A stretch of DNA of 64,000 nucleotides from Burkholderia dolosa (GTDB lineage Bacteria > Pseudomonadota > Gammaproteobacteria > Burkholderiales > Burkholderiaceae). The number at the start of each line of letters is the position of its first letter. Positions within the stretch are counted from its first letter, which is position 1. The position numbers and the translations under genes were made by a program. The notes beneath the pieces are model-generated. The model saw nothing but the letters and a program-made list of their open reading frames with translations, made no database searches and was not told the origin of the DNA. Shown here in pieces: positions 39,301-47,887 of the stretch. The DNA is taken from contig NZ_CABVPR010000033.1 in NCBI RefSeq assembly GCF_902499135.1, positions 1-64,000 of the forward strand. Direction: 5' to 3'.

Positions 39301-39521
39301 TTGTCGAGACCGCTCATCTGCTGCTCGATCACCTGCGTCACCGTGTCTTCCACCGTCTTCGCGGAAGCACCCGGATAGTTCGCGCTGATCTGGATCGACG
39401 GCGGCGCGATCGTCGGGTACTGCGCGATCGGCAACGTGAAGATCGCCGCAACCCCGGCCAGCATCAGGATGATGGCGATCACCCACGCGAAGATCGGGCG
39501 ATCGATAAAAAACTTTGCCAT
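36321..39521 (-). CDS. bpeB: RND multidrug efflux pump, BpeB/AcrB type
   Basis: Inner-membrane proton/drug antiporter of 1066 residues with the HAE1 layout: twelve spans and two large periplasmic loops. The start [20 protein letters not shown] is characteristic, and [20 protein letters not shown] holds the paired Asp of the proton relay in TM4. [18 protein letters not shown] is in the second half. It takes up drugs from the periplasm and membrane and exports them through OprB. Similarity to BpeB of B. pseudomallei and RND-4 of B. cenocepacia is recognised, not computed. Confidence 0.95.
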   Translation of the reverse strand: MAKFFIDRPIFAWVIAIILMLAGVAAIFTLPIAQYPTIAPPSIQISANYPGASAKTVEDTVTQVIEQQMSGLDNFLYMSSTSDDSGTATITLTFAPGTNPDIAQVQVQNKLSLATPILPQVVQQLGLKVTKSSSSFLLVLAFNSEDGSMNRYDLANYVASHVQDPISRLNGVGTVTLFGSQYAMRVWLDPVKLTNYGLTPVDVTSAISAQNVQVAGGQIGGTPAKPGTLLQATITEATLLRTPAEFGNILLKVNQDGSQVRLKDVAQIGLGAENYNFDTKYNGQPSAALGIQLATNANALATAKAVRAKIDELSKYFPHGLVVKYPYDTTPFVKLSIEEVVKTLLEGIVLVFLVMYLFLQNLRATIIPTIAVPVVLLGTFAIMSLVGFSINTLSMFGLVLAIGLLVDDAIVVVENVERVMAEEGLGPKEATRKAMGQITGALVGVALVLSAVFVPVAFSGGSVGAIYRQFSLTIVSAMVLSVLVALILTPALCATILKPIPQGHHEEKKGFFGWFNRTFNASRDKYHVGVHHVIKRSGRWLIIYLVVIVAVGLLFVRLPKSFLPDEDQGLMFVIVQTPSGSTQETTARTLANITDYLLKDEKDIVESAFTVNGFSFAGRGQNSGLVFVRLKDYAQRQHADQKVQALIGRMFGRYAGYKDAMVIPFNPPSIPELGTAAGFDFELTDNAGLGHDALMAARNQLLGMAAKDPTLQGVRPNGLNDTPQYKVDIDREKANALGVTADAIDQTFSIAWASKYVNNFLDTDGRIKKVYVQSDAPFRMTPEDLNIWYVRNGSGGMVPFGAFATGHWTYGSPKLERYNGISAMEIQGQAAPGKSTGQAMAAMEALATKLPTGIGYSWTGLSFQEIQSGSQAPILYAISILVVFLCLAALYESWSIPFSVIMVVPLGVIGALLAATLRGLENDVFFQVGLLTTVGLSAKNAILIVEFARELQESEKMGPIEAALEAARLRLRPILMTSLAFILGVLPLAISNGAGSASQHAIGTGVIGGMITATFLAIFMIPMFFVKIRAIFSGEKEDVDEALRLAQAHSHHEEKPGNGDEGNKGQ

Positions 39522-39536
39522 GAAACAGGCTCCCTG

Positions 39537-40817
39537 TTATTGCGCGCCCGAAGCGGCGGCAGACGATCCGGCGGCGGCGCCCGCCGGCGTGCCGGACGCG
39601 CCTGCGCCCGACGCGGCAGCGGCCGATCCCGGTGCGGCGGCGGCCGGCGCGGCCGCGCCGGATGCGGCGTTCGCCGCCGGCGGAAGCTGCGCGGGAACGG
39701 CCTTCACCGTCGCGCCCGGACGCACCTTGTCGACACCCTGCACGATCACGCGATCGCCGGGCTGCAGGCCGCCTTCGACGACCCAGTCCTGACCCTGGAT
39801 GCGCGACGCGGTCAGGATGCGCGGCTCGACCTTGTTGCTCGCGTTCACGACCATCGCGACCGCCTGGCCCTTCTGGTCGTGCGTGACGCCGACTTGCGGC
39901 ACCAGATACGCGCTGTCGTTCACGCCTTCCTCGATCCGCGCACGCACGAACATCCCCGGCAGCAGCACGCGGTTCGGGTTCGGGAACACCGCGCGGACCG
40001 TCACGGAGCCGGTCGTCTGGTCGACGGTCACGTCGGAGAACTGCAGCTTGCCCGGCTCCGAATACGTGCGGCCGTCCTCGAGGATCAGCGACACCTTCGC
40101 GGCACCCGGGCCGGTCGTCTTGAGGCGCCCGCTCTGCACGTCCTGGCGCAGCTTCAGCCCGTCGAGGCTGGACTGCACGAGGTCGACGTACATCGGATCG
40201 AGTTGCTGCACGGTCGACATCAGCGTCGCCTGGCTCGCCTGCACGTATGCGCCCGGCGTCACCTGCGAGATGCCGACACGGCCGCTGATCGGCGACACGA
40301 CGTCTGTAAAGCCGAGATTGATCTGCGCGGTTTCGACCGATGCCTTGCCGGCCGCGACGTCGGCGACGGCCTGCCCTTGCGCGGCCACTGCGTTGTCGTA
40401 GTCCTGCTTGCTGACCGCGTTCGCGGCGACCAGCACCTTGTAGCGCGCGACCAGCGCGTTCTGCGTGACGAGGTTCGCCTGCGCCTTCGCGAGCGTCGCC
40501 TTCGCGCTGTTCAGTGCCGCGATGTACGGCGCCGGATCGATCTTGTAGAGGCGCTGCCCGGCTTTCACGTCGCTGCCTTCGGTGAATTCGCGGCGCAGCA
40601 CGATGCCGTCGACCCGCGCACGGACCTGCGCGACGAGGAACGCGCTGGTGCGGCCCGGCAGTTCGGTGAAGACCGGTACGGCTTGCGGCTGGACGGTGAC
40701 GACGCCGACTTCCGGCGTTTGCGGCGGCGGTGCCGATTCTTTTTTCCCGCACGCGGCCAGGAAAACGGCGGCCGTCGCGACAGTGAGTAAGCGGTATGGA
40801 ACCCGTTCGACGCGCAT
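39537..40817 (-). CDS. bpeA: RND efflux periplasmic adaptor, BpeA/AcrA type
   Basis: Membrane fusion lipoprotein of about 426 residues. The signal peptide ends in the lipobox LAACGKK, followed by the lipoyl half-motif PGRTSAFLVAQVRARVDGIV, an alpha-hairpin, and a beta-barrel domain (SPISGRVGISQVTPGAYV). The C-terminal 40 residues are almost only Ala, Gly, Ser and Pro, a low-complexity tail beyond the usual end. I chose MRVERVPYRLL at 40817; the upstream ATG at 40841 adds eight residues. First gene of the operon and divergent from bpeR. Confidence 0.93.
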   Translation of the reverse strand: MRVERVPYRLLTVATAAVFLAACGKKESAPPPQTPEVGVVTVQPQAVPVFTELPGRTSAFLVAQVRARVDGIVLRREFTEGSDVKAGQRLYKIDPAPYIAALNSAKATLAKAQANLVTQNALVARYKVLVAANAVSKQDYDNAVAAQGQAVADVAAGKASVETAQINLGFTDVVSPISGRVGISQVTPGAYVQASQATLMSTVQQLDPMYVDLVQSSLDGLKLRQDVQSGRLKTTGPGAAKVSLILEDGRTYSEPGKLQFSDVTVDQTTGSVTVRAVFPNPNRVLLPGMFVRARIEEGVNDSAYLVPQVGVTHDQKGQAVAMVVNASNKVEPRILTASRIQGQDWVVEGGLQPGDRVIVQGVDKVRPGATVKAVPAQLPPAANAASGAAAPAAAAPGSAAAASGAGASGTPAGAAAGSSAAASGAQ

Positions 40818-41215
40818 GGAGCGACCTCTGTGTATAACCAATGGAATGAGTGTCGCGCCCGGACGGAGCGCAACACGGATGCGCCTCGCGGCGCAGATCG
40901 AACACCTGAATTACTGGACTGCTGGATACAGCTAGTCGGCACGAAACCTCCGTGCCGACGAGATGCCACGCACTGCGGACTGTTACTTTGGCGGGAATCA
41001 GCAGAGTGGGATATTAACTGATTGCCACTTGGGTCATTCGATCGTAGGGTGGTATTGTATATACATTCACGAATGTATGTAAAAAGCTCGTTCGCGCCGT
41101 GCCACGCGCCGAGTCTTACGAATTATTACCAACTGCAAGCATAGCCCCTTCGCGCAGCAACGGCGAGGGGTCACATCCCGTATTCATCCACGATCGACCG
41201 ATTCAGGCCTGCACA
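40818..41215. promoter_or_regulatory. bpeA-bpeR divergent control region
   Basis: This 398-base region is clearly AT-richer than the flanks near 40990-41150. It contains the AcrR-like palindrome at 41058-41081. On the minus strand TATACAAT follows the palindrome and could be the -10 element of bpeA, so repressor binding would block the promoter. The bpeA leader would then be about 230 bases. Confidence 0.6.
41058..41081. promoter_or_regulatory. AcrR-like TetR operator
   Basis: The core ATACATTC-AC-GAATGTAT is a perfect inverted repeat, and the 24-base site matches 20 of 24 positions of the E. coli AcrR operator as I remember it. It lies between bpeA and bpeR and is the likely BpeR site. Confidence 0.8.
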
Positions 41216-41857
41216 ATGGTCAGACGCACCAAGGAGGAGGCGCTCGAGACGCGCAACCGGATTCTCGACGCCGCCGAACACGTGTTCTTCGAGAAAGGCG
41301 TGTCGCACACGTCGCTAGCGGACATTGCCCAGCACGCCGGCGTGACGCGCGGCGCGATCTACTGGCATTTCGCGAACAAGAGCGAACTGTTCGATGCGAT
41401 GTTCGACCGTGTGCTCCTGCCGATCGACGAACTGAAGCGGCTGCCGACCGACGCGCCGGGCGGCAATCCGCTCGAGAAGATCCGCAAGATCCTGGTCTGG
41501 TGCCTGCTCGGCGTGCAGCGCGACGCACAGTTGCGGCGCGTGTTCAGCATCCTGTTCATGAAGTGCGAATACGTGGCCGACATGGAGCCGCTGCTGCAGC
41601 GCAATCGCGCGGAGATGAGCGACGCGCTGCACATGATCGACGCGGACCTCGCGATGGCCGTGCGGCTCAAGCTGCTGCCCGAGCGGCTCGACACGTGGCG
41701 CGCGACGCTGATGCTGCACACGCTCGTCAGCGGCTTCGTGCGCGACATGCTGATGCTGCCCGACGAGATCGACGCCGAGCAGCATGCGGAAAAGCTCGTC
41801 GACGGCTGCTTCGACATGCTGCGCTGCAGCCCGGCGATGCTGAAGGACGGCGACTGA
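41216..41857 (+). CDS. bpeR: TetR-family repressor of RND efflux, BpeR/AcrR type
   Basis: A 213-residue TetR-family protein. The N-terminal helix-turn-helix TSLADIAQHAGVTRGAIYWHFANKSELFDAMF is nearly that of AcrR. The C-terminal domain binds drugs and is of AcrR length. It is divergent from bpeA, and the palindrome between them fits. The ATG at 41216 (MVRRTKEEALETR) is the conserved AcrR start; the longer upstream frame is not. Confidence 0.93.
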   Translation: MVRRTKEEALETRNRILDAAEHVFFEKGVSHTSLADIAQHAGVTRGAIYWHFANKSELFDAMFDRVLLPIDELKRLPTDAPGGNPLEKIRKILVWCLLGVQRDAQLRRVFSILFMKCEYVADMEPLLQRNRAEMSDALHMIDADLAMAVRLKLLPERLDTWRATLMLHTLVSGFVRDMLMLPDEIDAEQHAEKLVDGCFDMLRCSPAMLKDGD

Positions 41858-42023
41858 CGACCGGGCGGCGCCGGGTGGGTCGACGTCGCGCCGCCCCGAA
41901 CGAGGCGGCGGGCAGCGCGATGAGATGAGATGCGATGCATTGTCCGATCGCGCCGCGTATGCGCACAGTGGCCCGGCGGACGTTCTTCGCTAGAATCGGG
42001 CCACCGCCATTTCGGAGCCCGCC

Positions 42024-43097
42024 ATGTCCGCCGTTGGGTCGCCCGCCCCGTTGCCGTCGCACGCATCGTCCGCGTCGTCGGCACCGTCCACATCTTCCGC
42101 ATCTTCCGCATCTTCCGCATCGTCCGCGCCCACCATCGTCGCCGTGATCGCCTACGACGGCATCAGCCCGTTTCACCTGTCGGTGCCGTCCGTCGTGTTC
42201 GGCAAGGAGCGCGATGCGGCCGCGACGCCGGCGTTCGAGTTCCGCGTCTGTTCGTCGGAACGCGGCCCGCTCGCGACGACCGGCGGCTTCACGATTACCG
42301 CGGCCTGCGGACTCGACGGGCTCGCCGATGCCGACATCGTGATCGTGCCGTCATGGCGCGACCCCGACGAAACGCCGCCCGACGAACTGCTCGATGCGGT
42401 GCGCGCGGCCTCGGCACGCGGCGCGCAGCTCGTCGGCCTGTGCCTCGGCGCGTACGTGCTCGCCGCGGCCGGGCTGCTCGACGGCCGTCCGGCGACGACT
42501 CACTGGGCGTGGGCCGACGACTTCGCGCAGCGCTTTCCGCGCGTGAAGCTCGACCCCGACGTGCTGTACGTCGACGACGGCAACCTGACGACGTCGGCCG
42601 GCACGGCCGCCGGGCTCGACTGCTGCCTGCACGTCGTGCGGCGGCGTTTCGGCTCGGACGCCGCGAACCGCATCGCGCGGCGTCTCGTGATCCCGCCGCA
42701 TCGTCAGGGCGGGCAGGCGCAGTACGTGCCGCAGCCCGTCGCCGCGCATCCGCGCGACGCGCGGCTCGCCGAGCTGCTCGACTGGGTACGCGCGCATCTC
42801 GACGCCGCGCACAGCGTCGACTCGCTCGCCGAGCGTGCGCTGATGAGCCGGCGCACGTTCACGCGCCACTTCCGGCAGGCGACCGGCACCACCGTCACCG
42901 CGTGGCTGCAGGCCGAACGGCTCGCGCGTGCGCAGCATCTGCTGGAAACCACCGGTCAGTCGATCGATGCCGTCGCGCAGGCGGCCGGCTACGGGTCGAG
43001 CGTGTCGCTGCGCCAGCATTTCGCGGGCGCGCTCGGCACGTCGCCGTCGGCATATCGAAGGCAATTTCGCGGCGCGGCGCCCGACGTGCGGCCATAG
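42024..43097 (+). CDS. GlxA-family AraC regulator with DJ-1/PfpI domain
   Basis: A 357-residue regulator. Residues about 38-200 form a DJ-1/PfpI-like domain (IVAVIAYDGISPFHLSVPSVVFG, GAQLVGLCLGAYVLAAAGLLDG), with the nucleophile-elbow Cys kept in GLCLGAYVL. A C-terminal AraC DNA-binding domain with two helix-turn-helix units follows (AERALMSRRTFTRHFRQATG and IDAVAQAAGYGSSVSLRQHFAGALG). The first 36 residues are a Ser/Ala repeat. Relatives control amine, glycine-betaine, carnitine or arginine use. No target is adjacent, so its role is open. Confidence 0.9.
   Translation: MSAVGSPAPLPSHASSASSAPSTSSASSASSASSAPTIVAVIAYDGISPFHLSVPSVVFGKERDAAATPAFEFRVCSSERGPLATTGGFTITAACGLDGLADADIVIVPSWRDPDETPPDELLDAVRAASARGAQLVGLCLGAYVLAAAGLLDGRPATTHWAWADDFAQRFPRVKLDPDVLYVDDGNLTTSAGTAAGLDCCLHVVRRRFGSDAANRIARRLVIPPHRQGGQAQYVPQPVAAHPRDARLAELLDWVRAHLDAAHSVDSLAERALMSRRTFTRHFRQATGTTVTAWLQAERLARAQHLLETTGQSIDAVAQAAGYGSSVSLRQHFAGALGTSPSAYRRQFRGAAPDVRP
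42093..42128 (+). repeat. 9-base in-frame repeat TCTTCCGCA in the GlxA-type gene
   Basis: Three exact copies of TCTTCCGCA at 42093-42119 plus a degenerate fourth (TCGTCCGCG) encode Ser-Ser-Ala repeats in the N-terminal tail. Length change would not break the frame. Confidence 0.85.
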
Positions 43098-43153
43098 CGG
43101 CCGCCGCTGCGGCGACGACCGCCGAACCGCGGAAACCGGCGATAGACGGCCGC

Positions 43154-43861
43154 TCAGCCGACGCCGATCCACCGCGTCGCGTAAAGCAGCAGCGCGACGA
43201 AGACGATCATCGCCGCCCATGCCCAGACCGGCAGCGCGCCGGACCCGCGATGATGAAGCGCGCCGGCCGCGCGCCCGGCGAACGCGCTGCCGAGGTGCGG
43301 CGGCAGCGACCGTTTCGTCGCCGCCATCAGCGATGCGGGCCGCAGGAACACGTGCTGGCGGCGCGGTGCGGCCGAGCGCGCGCGATTCGGCGCGAGGCCG
43401 TGCTTCGCCTGCACGACCGCGCAGAATTCGCGGAAGAAGTCGTCGGCCCATTCGCGCAGCGCGTTCTCGATCTGCCGCGCGGGCAGCTCGGCGAGCGGAC
43501 CGCTCGCGGTCGCCCAGATCACGTACTCGATGCGCGTGGCATCCGCGTCGTCGTCCGGCGTCAGCAGCAGCTCGACCTGGCCGCGCAGCGCGCCGAGGCC
43601 GTCGGCGCGCGCCTTGAAGTTCAGTACGCGGCGCGGCTGCCCTTGCGCGTCGCCGTCTTCGCCGACCGAATGTGCGCGCACGTCGTAGCGGGCGCGCAGC
43701 GGACCGAGCGGCACCGTGATCGTCAGCGCGAACTCGCCGCGCGCGAGCTTCGCGAACGATTCGCAATGGTCGAAGCTGGCGCGCAGCAATGCGATGTCTT
43801 CGAGCGCGTCACGCACGACAGCGGGCGCGAGCGGGACGCGTAACGTGTCGTTCAGTTCCAT
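43154..43861 (-). CDS. CoxG-like (SRPBCC) protein with C-terminal membrane anchor
   Basis: About 235 residues. The first 150 resemble the CoxG/SRPBCC hydrophobic-pocket fold (MELNDTLRVPLAPAVVRDALEDIALLRASFDHCESF), and the tail ends in one membrane span (ALPVWAWAAMIVFVALLLYATRW). CoxG proteins recruit molybdenum hydroxylases to the membrane, but no such enzyme is near, so the function is unknown. GGAGG lies just before the ATG at 43861. It is 28 bases downstream of the DUF427 gene on the same strand. Confidence 0.75.
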   Translation of the reverse strand: MELNDTLRVPLAPAVVRDALEDIALLRASFDHCESFAKLARGEFALTITVPLGPLRARYDVRAHSVGEDGDAQGQPRRVLNFKARADGLGALRGQVELLLTPDDDADATRIEYVIWATASGPLAELPARQIENALREWADDFFREFCAVVQAKHGLAPNRARSAAPRRQHVFLRPASLMAATKRSLPPHLGSAFAGRAAGALHHRGSGALPVWAWAAMIVFVALLLYATRWIGVG

Positions 43862-43889
43862 GATGCCTCCCCGATGAACACGCGCCGCA

Positions 43890-44252
43890 TCACGACGTCT
43901 CGACGAGACCGTCGACCCGTGCGGCATCGAACGCGACGTAGTGCGCAAGCGCCGCGGCCGCGTCCTTCGGTTCCTCGTAACTCCATGCGGCGTTCTCGAT
44001 CACGCCGTCTTCCGTCTGCAAGTCGAAATGCACGGCCCGCCCTCGAAGCGGACAAGTCGTCGTGACGCCCGACTTCACGAGCCGATGCATGTTGACGTCG
44101 CCGCGCGGCAGATAATGGACGTCGGGCAGCCCCGCCTCGCGTACCGTCAGCGCGCGGCCGCGCGAATCGGCGTACGTGATCCCGCGATGAATCACGCGCA
44201 CGCGGTGGCGGTTCGGCACGATTTCGAGACGGGGGACGGCAGGATCGGACAT
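43890..44252 (-). CDS. DUF427 domain protein
   Basis: A 120-residue protein of the DUF427 family, a small cupin-like domain. GITYADSRGRALTVREAGLPDVHYLPRGDV and TTTCPLRGRAVHFDL and IENAAWSYEEP match the family. Function is unknown. It lies directly upstream of the CoxG-like gene on the same strand, so the two probably share a transcript. Confidence 0.88.
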   Translation of the reverse strand: MSDPAVPRLEIVPNRHRVRVIHRGITYADSRGRALTVREAGLPDVHYLPRGDVNMHRLVKSGVTTTCPLRGRAVHFDLQTEDGVIENAAWSYEEPKDAAAALAHYVAFDAARVDGLVETS

Positions 44253-44302
44253 CGTTCCTCCTTCGGGGCGGCTGCGTGCGCGCGGGCCGGGCAGGAAACG
44301 AA

Positions 44303-44328
44303 AAAGCCACGGCGCGCGCCGTGGCTTT
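44303..44328. terminator. Terminator of the small secreted protein gene
   Basis: A perfect 26-base palindrome, AAAGCCACGGCGC and its complement. On the minus strand it is followed by TTTTTCGTTTCC, so it ends the gene at 44388. Confidence 0.85.
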
Positions 44329-44387
44329 CATTATGGGCGAAACTTCGTCCGATTGCGCGACCGCCGCCGGCGGTTGCAGACCACTCG

Positions 44388-44828
44388 CTACTGCGCGTTC
44401 CACTGGAATGCGGCCTTCGTGCCGCCCTTCGCGCCGACCGTGACGGCACGCGTTTCGTCGCTGCCCTGGTACGACGCGTGCACCGTGTAGCGCCCCGGCG
44501 GCAGCTTCACCAGCATGTACGGCCCGCGCGCGTCCGTCTTCAGCACTTCGGCGCCGTTGCGGTCGACGATCCGCACATGGACGTCGGCCAGGTATTCACC
44601 GCCCTTGCCGGTGAAGCGCAGCGCGAGCGGCCACGCCGACTCGTTGCGCTCGAACGCGGTCGACTGGTCCTTGCCGATGCCGCCCGACACGAAGCTGACG
44701 TCGCCTTGCTGCGTGGCATCGGGCAAGCCGTCGGACGACTGCGCATACGCCGCGCTTGCGCCGGCGGCAAGACCTGCGGCCAGCGCGGCCGCGATGGCAA
44801 AACGGGACACGTTGCGTAGATGTTGCAT
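44388..44828 (-). CDS. Small secreted protein with a carboxypeptidase-regulatory-like fold
   Basis: A 146-residue protein with a signal peptide (MQHLRNVSRFAIAAALAAGL onward, cleavage near AYA-Q). The mature part has a beta-sandwich look: ADVHVRIVDRNGAEVLKTDARGPYMLVKLPPGRYTVHASYQG, typical of carboxypeptidase-regulatory or transthyretin-like domains. AAGGAGA is seven bases before the ATG at 44828. It is 115 bases downstream of htrA on the same strand. Possibly a periplasmic accessory protein; no specific function can be given. Confidence 0.75.
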   Translation of the reverse strand: MQHLRNVSRFAIAAALAAGLAAGASAAYAQSSDGLPDATQQGDVSFVSGGIGKDQSTAFERNESAWPLALRFTGKGGEYLADVHVRIVDRNGAEVLKTDARGPYMLVKLPPGRYTVHASYQGSDETRAVTVGAKGGTKAAFQWNAQ

Positions 44829-44943
44829 GGCTCTCTCCTTTGGGTCGGAACACATACGGGACGCAGCGCCATGGGGTCGGACGGCGCGGCGCCCGCCGCG
44901 GCCGGCGGCACCGCCGTACGGGCCGCGCCGCGGCGACCGCCGG

Positions 44944-46428
44944 TCAGCTCAGGTCGACCGGCACGAAGATCTGGGCATTATCGCGCTGAATCAGCAGAGC
45001 AAGACTGTTGCCCGCCGCCTTCACCGCTTCGCGCAGCTGCTCGGCGCTCGTGACCGGCCGGCCGTTGACCGCGAGGATCACGTCGCCGGGCTGGATGCCC
45101 GCGCTCGCGGCCGGACCGGCCGCCTGCTGGACGATCAGCCCGTGCGACACGTTGTCCGCGCTGCGCTCCTGCGGCGTCAGCGGGCGCACGGCGACACCGA
45201 GGCGACCCTGCTCGACCGGCCCGCCGTCGTTCGACGCGAGCTTCGCGTCGGTCATCGCGCCGAGCGTCACGGTGATCGATTTCTTCGCCTTGTCGCGCCA
45301 CACGACGAGGTCGGCCTTCGAGCCCGGCTTCAGGTTCGCGATCTGCGCGGGCAGCGACGTCGAATCCGCGACCGGCGAGCCGTTGACCGACAGGATCACG
45401 TCGCCCGGCTGCAGCCCGGCCTTTGCGGCCGGACCGTTCGGATCGACGGAGCTGATCAGCGCGCCGTCCGGCTTCTGCAGCCCGAACGAGCTCGCGAGCG
45501 TCTGGTTCAGCCCCTGCACCGCGACGCCGAGGCGGCCGCGGCTCACGTGGCCGGTCTTCACGAGCTCGTCCTTCACCTTCATCGCCTCGTTGATCGGAAT
45601 CGCGAACGACAGCCCCTGGAAGCCGCCCGTCTGCGAGTAGATCATCGAGTTGATGCCGATTACCTCGCCCTGCAGGTTGAACAGCGGGCCGCCCGAGTTG
45701 CCGGGGTTCACCGGCACGTCGGTCTGGATGAACGGCGTGTAGTTCTCGTCCGGCAGCGCGCGCGACTTCGCGCTGATGATGCCCGACGTGACCGTGTTGT
45801 CGAAGCCGTACGGCGAGCCGATCGCGACGACCCACTGGCCGACCTTGCTCTGCGCCGGATCGCCGATCTTCACGGTCGGCAGCCCGGTCGCGTCGATCTT
45901 CAGCACCGCGACGTCGGACTGCTTGTCGGAGCCGACGACCTTCGCCTTGTACTCGCGCTTGTCGGTCAGCTTGACCGTGACGACGTTCGCGCCGTCGATC
46001 ACGTGCGCATTGGTGAGGATGTATCCGTCGGAGCTGATGATGAAACCCGACCCGAGGCTCGCGCTCGGCTGGTCGTCCGGCTGCGCGTCGCCGCCCATGC
46101 CCGGCACCTGGCCGTAGAAATGCTTGAAGAACTGGTAGAACGGATCGCTCGGATCGATCGGCAGCTGCGGCTGCGGCACGCGCCGCGCCACCTGCTTCAC
46201 GACGTGCTTCGCACTGATGTTTACGACCGCCGGGCCGTAAGTCTCGACCAGCCCGGAAAAATCGGGGATGCCGGTCTTCGCGGCCGCCTCGGCCGGCATC
46301 AGCGCGGCGGCCTGCGCGGGCGTGATGATCTGCGGATCGGCGCGATGCGTGCCTGCGACGTAGCCGGCGGACAGGGCGGCCGCGACGGCGATCGCCACGG
46401 CGCTGCGAGCAAGGAATCGGGTGTTCAT
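44944..46428 (-). CDS. htrA: Periplasmic serine protease HtrA/DegP
   Basis: A 494-residue DegP-family protease. A signal anchor (AVAIAVAAALSAGYVAGTHRA) leads to a trypsin-like domain with catalytic H142 (LTNAHVIDG), D172 (SDVAVLKID) and S245 (NPGNSGGPLF), followed by two PDZ domains near residues 295-380 and 405-490. It degrades or refolds misfolded envelope proteins. The B. cenocepacia counterpart is needed under heat and osmotic stress. It is downstream of a two-component system, and four CTTAA repeats precede it, suggesting that system controls it. Confidence 0.96.
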   Translation of the reverse strand: MNTRFLARSAVAIAVAAALSAGYVAGTHRADPQIITPAQAAALMPAEAAAKTGIPDFSGLVETYGPAVVNISAKHVVKQVARRVPQPQLPIDPSDPFYQFFKHFYGQVPGMGGDAQPDDQPSASLGSGFIISSDGYILTNAHVIDGANVVTVKLTDKREYKAKVVGSDKQSDVAVLKIDATGLPTVKIGDPAQSKVGQWVVAIGSPYGFDNTVTSGIISAKSRALPDENYTPFIQTDVPVNPGNSGGPLFNLQGEVIGINSMIYSQTGGFQGLSFAIPINEAMKVKDELVKTGHVSRGRLGVAVQGLNQTLASSFGLQKPDGALISSVDPNGPAAKAGLQPGDVILSVNGSPVADSTSLPAQIANLKPGSKADLVVWRDKAKKSITVTLGAMTDAKLASNDGGPVEQGRLGVAVRPLTPQERSADNVSHGLIVQQAAGPAASAGIQPGDVILAVNGRPVTSAEQLREAVKAAGNSLALLIQRDNAQIFVPVDLS

Positions 46429-46471
46429 CGTAGGACCTCCTCTTTGTTAGGACGCAGCGTAACGACCCTGA

Positions 46472-46508
46472 CTTAAAGGAGGCTTAATCAGCCTTAAGCG
46501 ACGCTTAA
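46472..46508 (-). promoter_or_regulatory. Four phased CTTAA repeats before htrA
   Basis: CTTAA occurs at 46472, 46483, 46493 and 46504, spaced 11, 10 and 11 bases, one helical turn each. This is the arrangement of OmpR-type response-regulator sites such as the PmrA/QseB box. It lies 44-80 bases upstream of the htrA ATG. The response regulator at 47888-48550 is the likely partner. Confidence 0.7.
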
Positions 46509-46537
46509 GCGGGCCCGCGCGGCCCGCGGCGCGCGGC

Positions 46538-47884
46538 TCACGCGAATTCGGAGGACTGTGCTTCGTCGGCCGGCAGCTGCGCGTCGCGGAACACGACGCT
46601 CACGAGCAGCCCGCCCGCGGCCGCGTCGCCGAGCGACACCGTCGCGCCCTGCTGCGCCGCCACGCGCTTGACGATCGCGAGGCCGAGCCCGCTGCCCGAC
46701 ACGTCGGTGCGCGCGCGGGCGGAGCTGTCGCGGTAGAAGCGGTCGAACACGCGCTCGCGCTCGTCGGCCGGAATGCCGGGCCCGCTGTCGCCGATCTGCA
46801 CGCACGCGCGGCCGGCCGCGTCGCGCGTCAGCGATACGTCGATGCGCCCGCCGTCCGGCGTGTACTTCACCGCGTTGTCGAGCAGGTTGCCGAACATCAC
46901 GCGCAGCGCGCCGACGTCGGCGACGACGGTCGCCGCACGCGCCTCCTCGAAACCCAGATCGATCCCGCGACGCTGCGCGAGCGGCGCATAAGCCGCCACG
47001 CATTCGGCGAGCAGCGCGTGCAGGTCGACCGGCTCGCGCACCGTCGCGCCGTCGGGTTCGGCGCGGGCCAGCGCGAGCAGCTGCTCCGCGAGACGTGTCG
47101 CGCGCGTGACGCCCTGCTGCAGATCGTCGAGCGCCTCGCGGCGCGACGCGTCGTCCTTCGCGCGCGCGACGAGCTGCGCCTGGATCTGCACCGCGGCGAG
47201 CGGCGTGCGCAGTTCGTGCGCGGCATCGGCGACGAACGCCTTCTGCGTGTCGAGCGCCGACGACAGCCGCGCGAGCAGCCCGTTCAGCGCGCGCACGAGC
47301 GGCTGCACTTCGAGCGGCAGCCGCGCATCGGGCAGCGGATCGAGCGCTTCCGGGCGCCGCGCCTCGACCGCGTGCGTGACGCGGGCGAGCGGCGCGAGCC
47401 CGCGCCCGACGATCATCCATACGGCCGCGCCGAGAAACGGCAGCAGCACGATCAGCGGCCACAGCGTGCGCAGCGCGACGTTCGCCGCGAGCCGGTTGCG
47501 CACCGACAGCGGCTGCGCGAGCTGCACGACGTTGTCGCCGACGATCGCGCCGTACACGCGCCATTCGCCGCGATCGGTGCGCTCGGTCGAGAAGCCGAGT
47601 TCCGCGCGCGGCGCGATCGGCGCGCGCGGATGCGAGAAGTACATCAGCACGCCGTTGCGGTTCCAGATCTGGATCACGATCCCTTCGTCGCCGTTGGTGC
47701 GCGAGCCGAACACCTGCGAGAACGGCTCGGACGGCAGCGCCGCCGCGATTTCCTGCAGCTGGTAGTCGAACAGCTCGTTCGCTTCGGCGAGCGCCTGCCG
47801 GTAGATCAGCCAGCCCGCCATGCCCACGCCCGCGACGACGATCGCGAGCAGCCAGACCAGCAATTGATGACGAATCGACCTCAC
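46538..47884 (-). CDS. Two-component sensor histidine kinase (EsaS/QseC-like)
   Basis: A 448-residue membrane kinase. Two spans (about residues 8-28 and 140-160) flank a periplasmic sensor, then a HAMP segment. The phosphorylated residue is H223 in DAAHELRTPLAA. The N, G1 and G2 ATP boxes appear as DNAVKYTPDGGRI, DSGPGIPADERERVF and GSGLGLAIVKRV. It begins three bases after the response regulator stop. The B. cenocepacia pair at the same locus beside htrA has been described as EsaSR and essential; I infer identity from context. Confidence 0.93.
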   Translation of the reverse strand: MRSIRHQLLVWLLAIVVAGVGMAGWLIYRQALAEANELFDYQLQEIAAALPSEPFSQVFGSRTNGDEGIVIQIWNRNGVLMYFSHPRAPIAPRAELGFSTERTDRGEWRVYGAIVGDNVVQLAQPLSVRNRLAANVALRTLWPLIVLLPFLGAAVWMIVGRGLAPLARVTHAVEARRPEALDPLPDARLPLEVQPLVRALNGLLARLSSALDTQKAFVADAAHELRTPLAAVQIQAQLVARAKDDASRREALDDLQQGVTRATRLAEQLLALARAEPDGATVREPVDLHALLAECVAAYAPLAQRRGIDLGFEEARAATVVADVGALRVMFGNLLDNAVKYTPDGGRIDVSLTRDAAGRACVQIGDSGPGIPADERERVFDRFYRDSSARARTDVSGSGLGLAIVKRVAAQQGATVSLGDAAAGGLLVSVVFRDAQLPADEAQSSEFA

Positions 47885-47887
47885 GCG

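Noticed and set aside
36294-40790. A 1498-codon open frame on the plus strand across the efflux operon
   Set aside because: It is the antisense shadow of the RND pump, adaptor and outer-membrane factor; its translation is Arg/His/Asp-rich with no domain, as expected in very GC-rich DNA.
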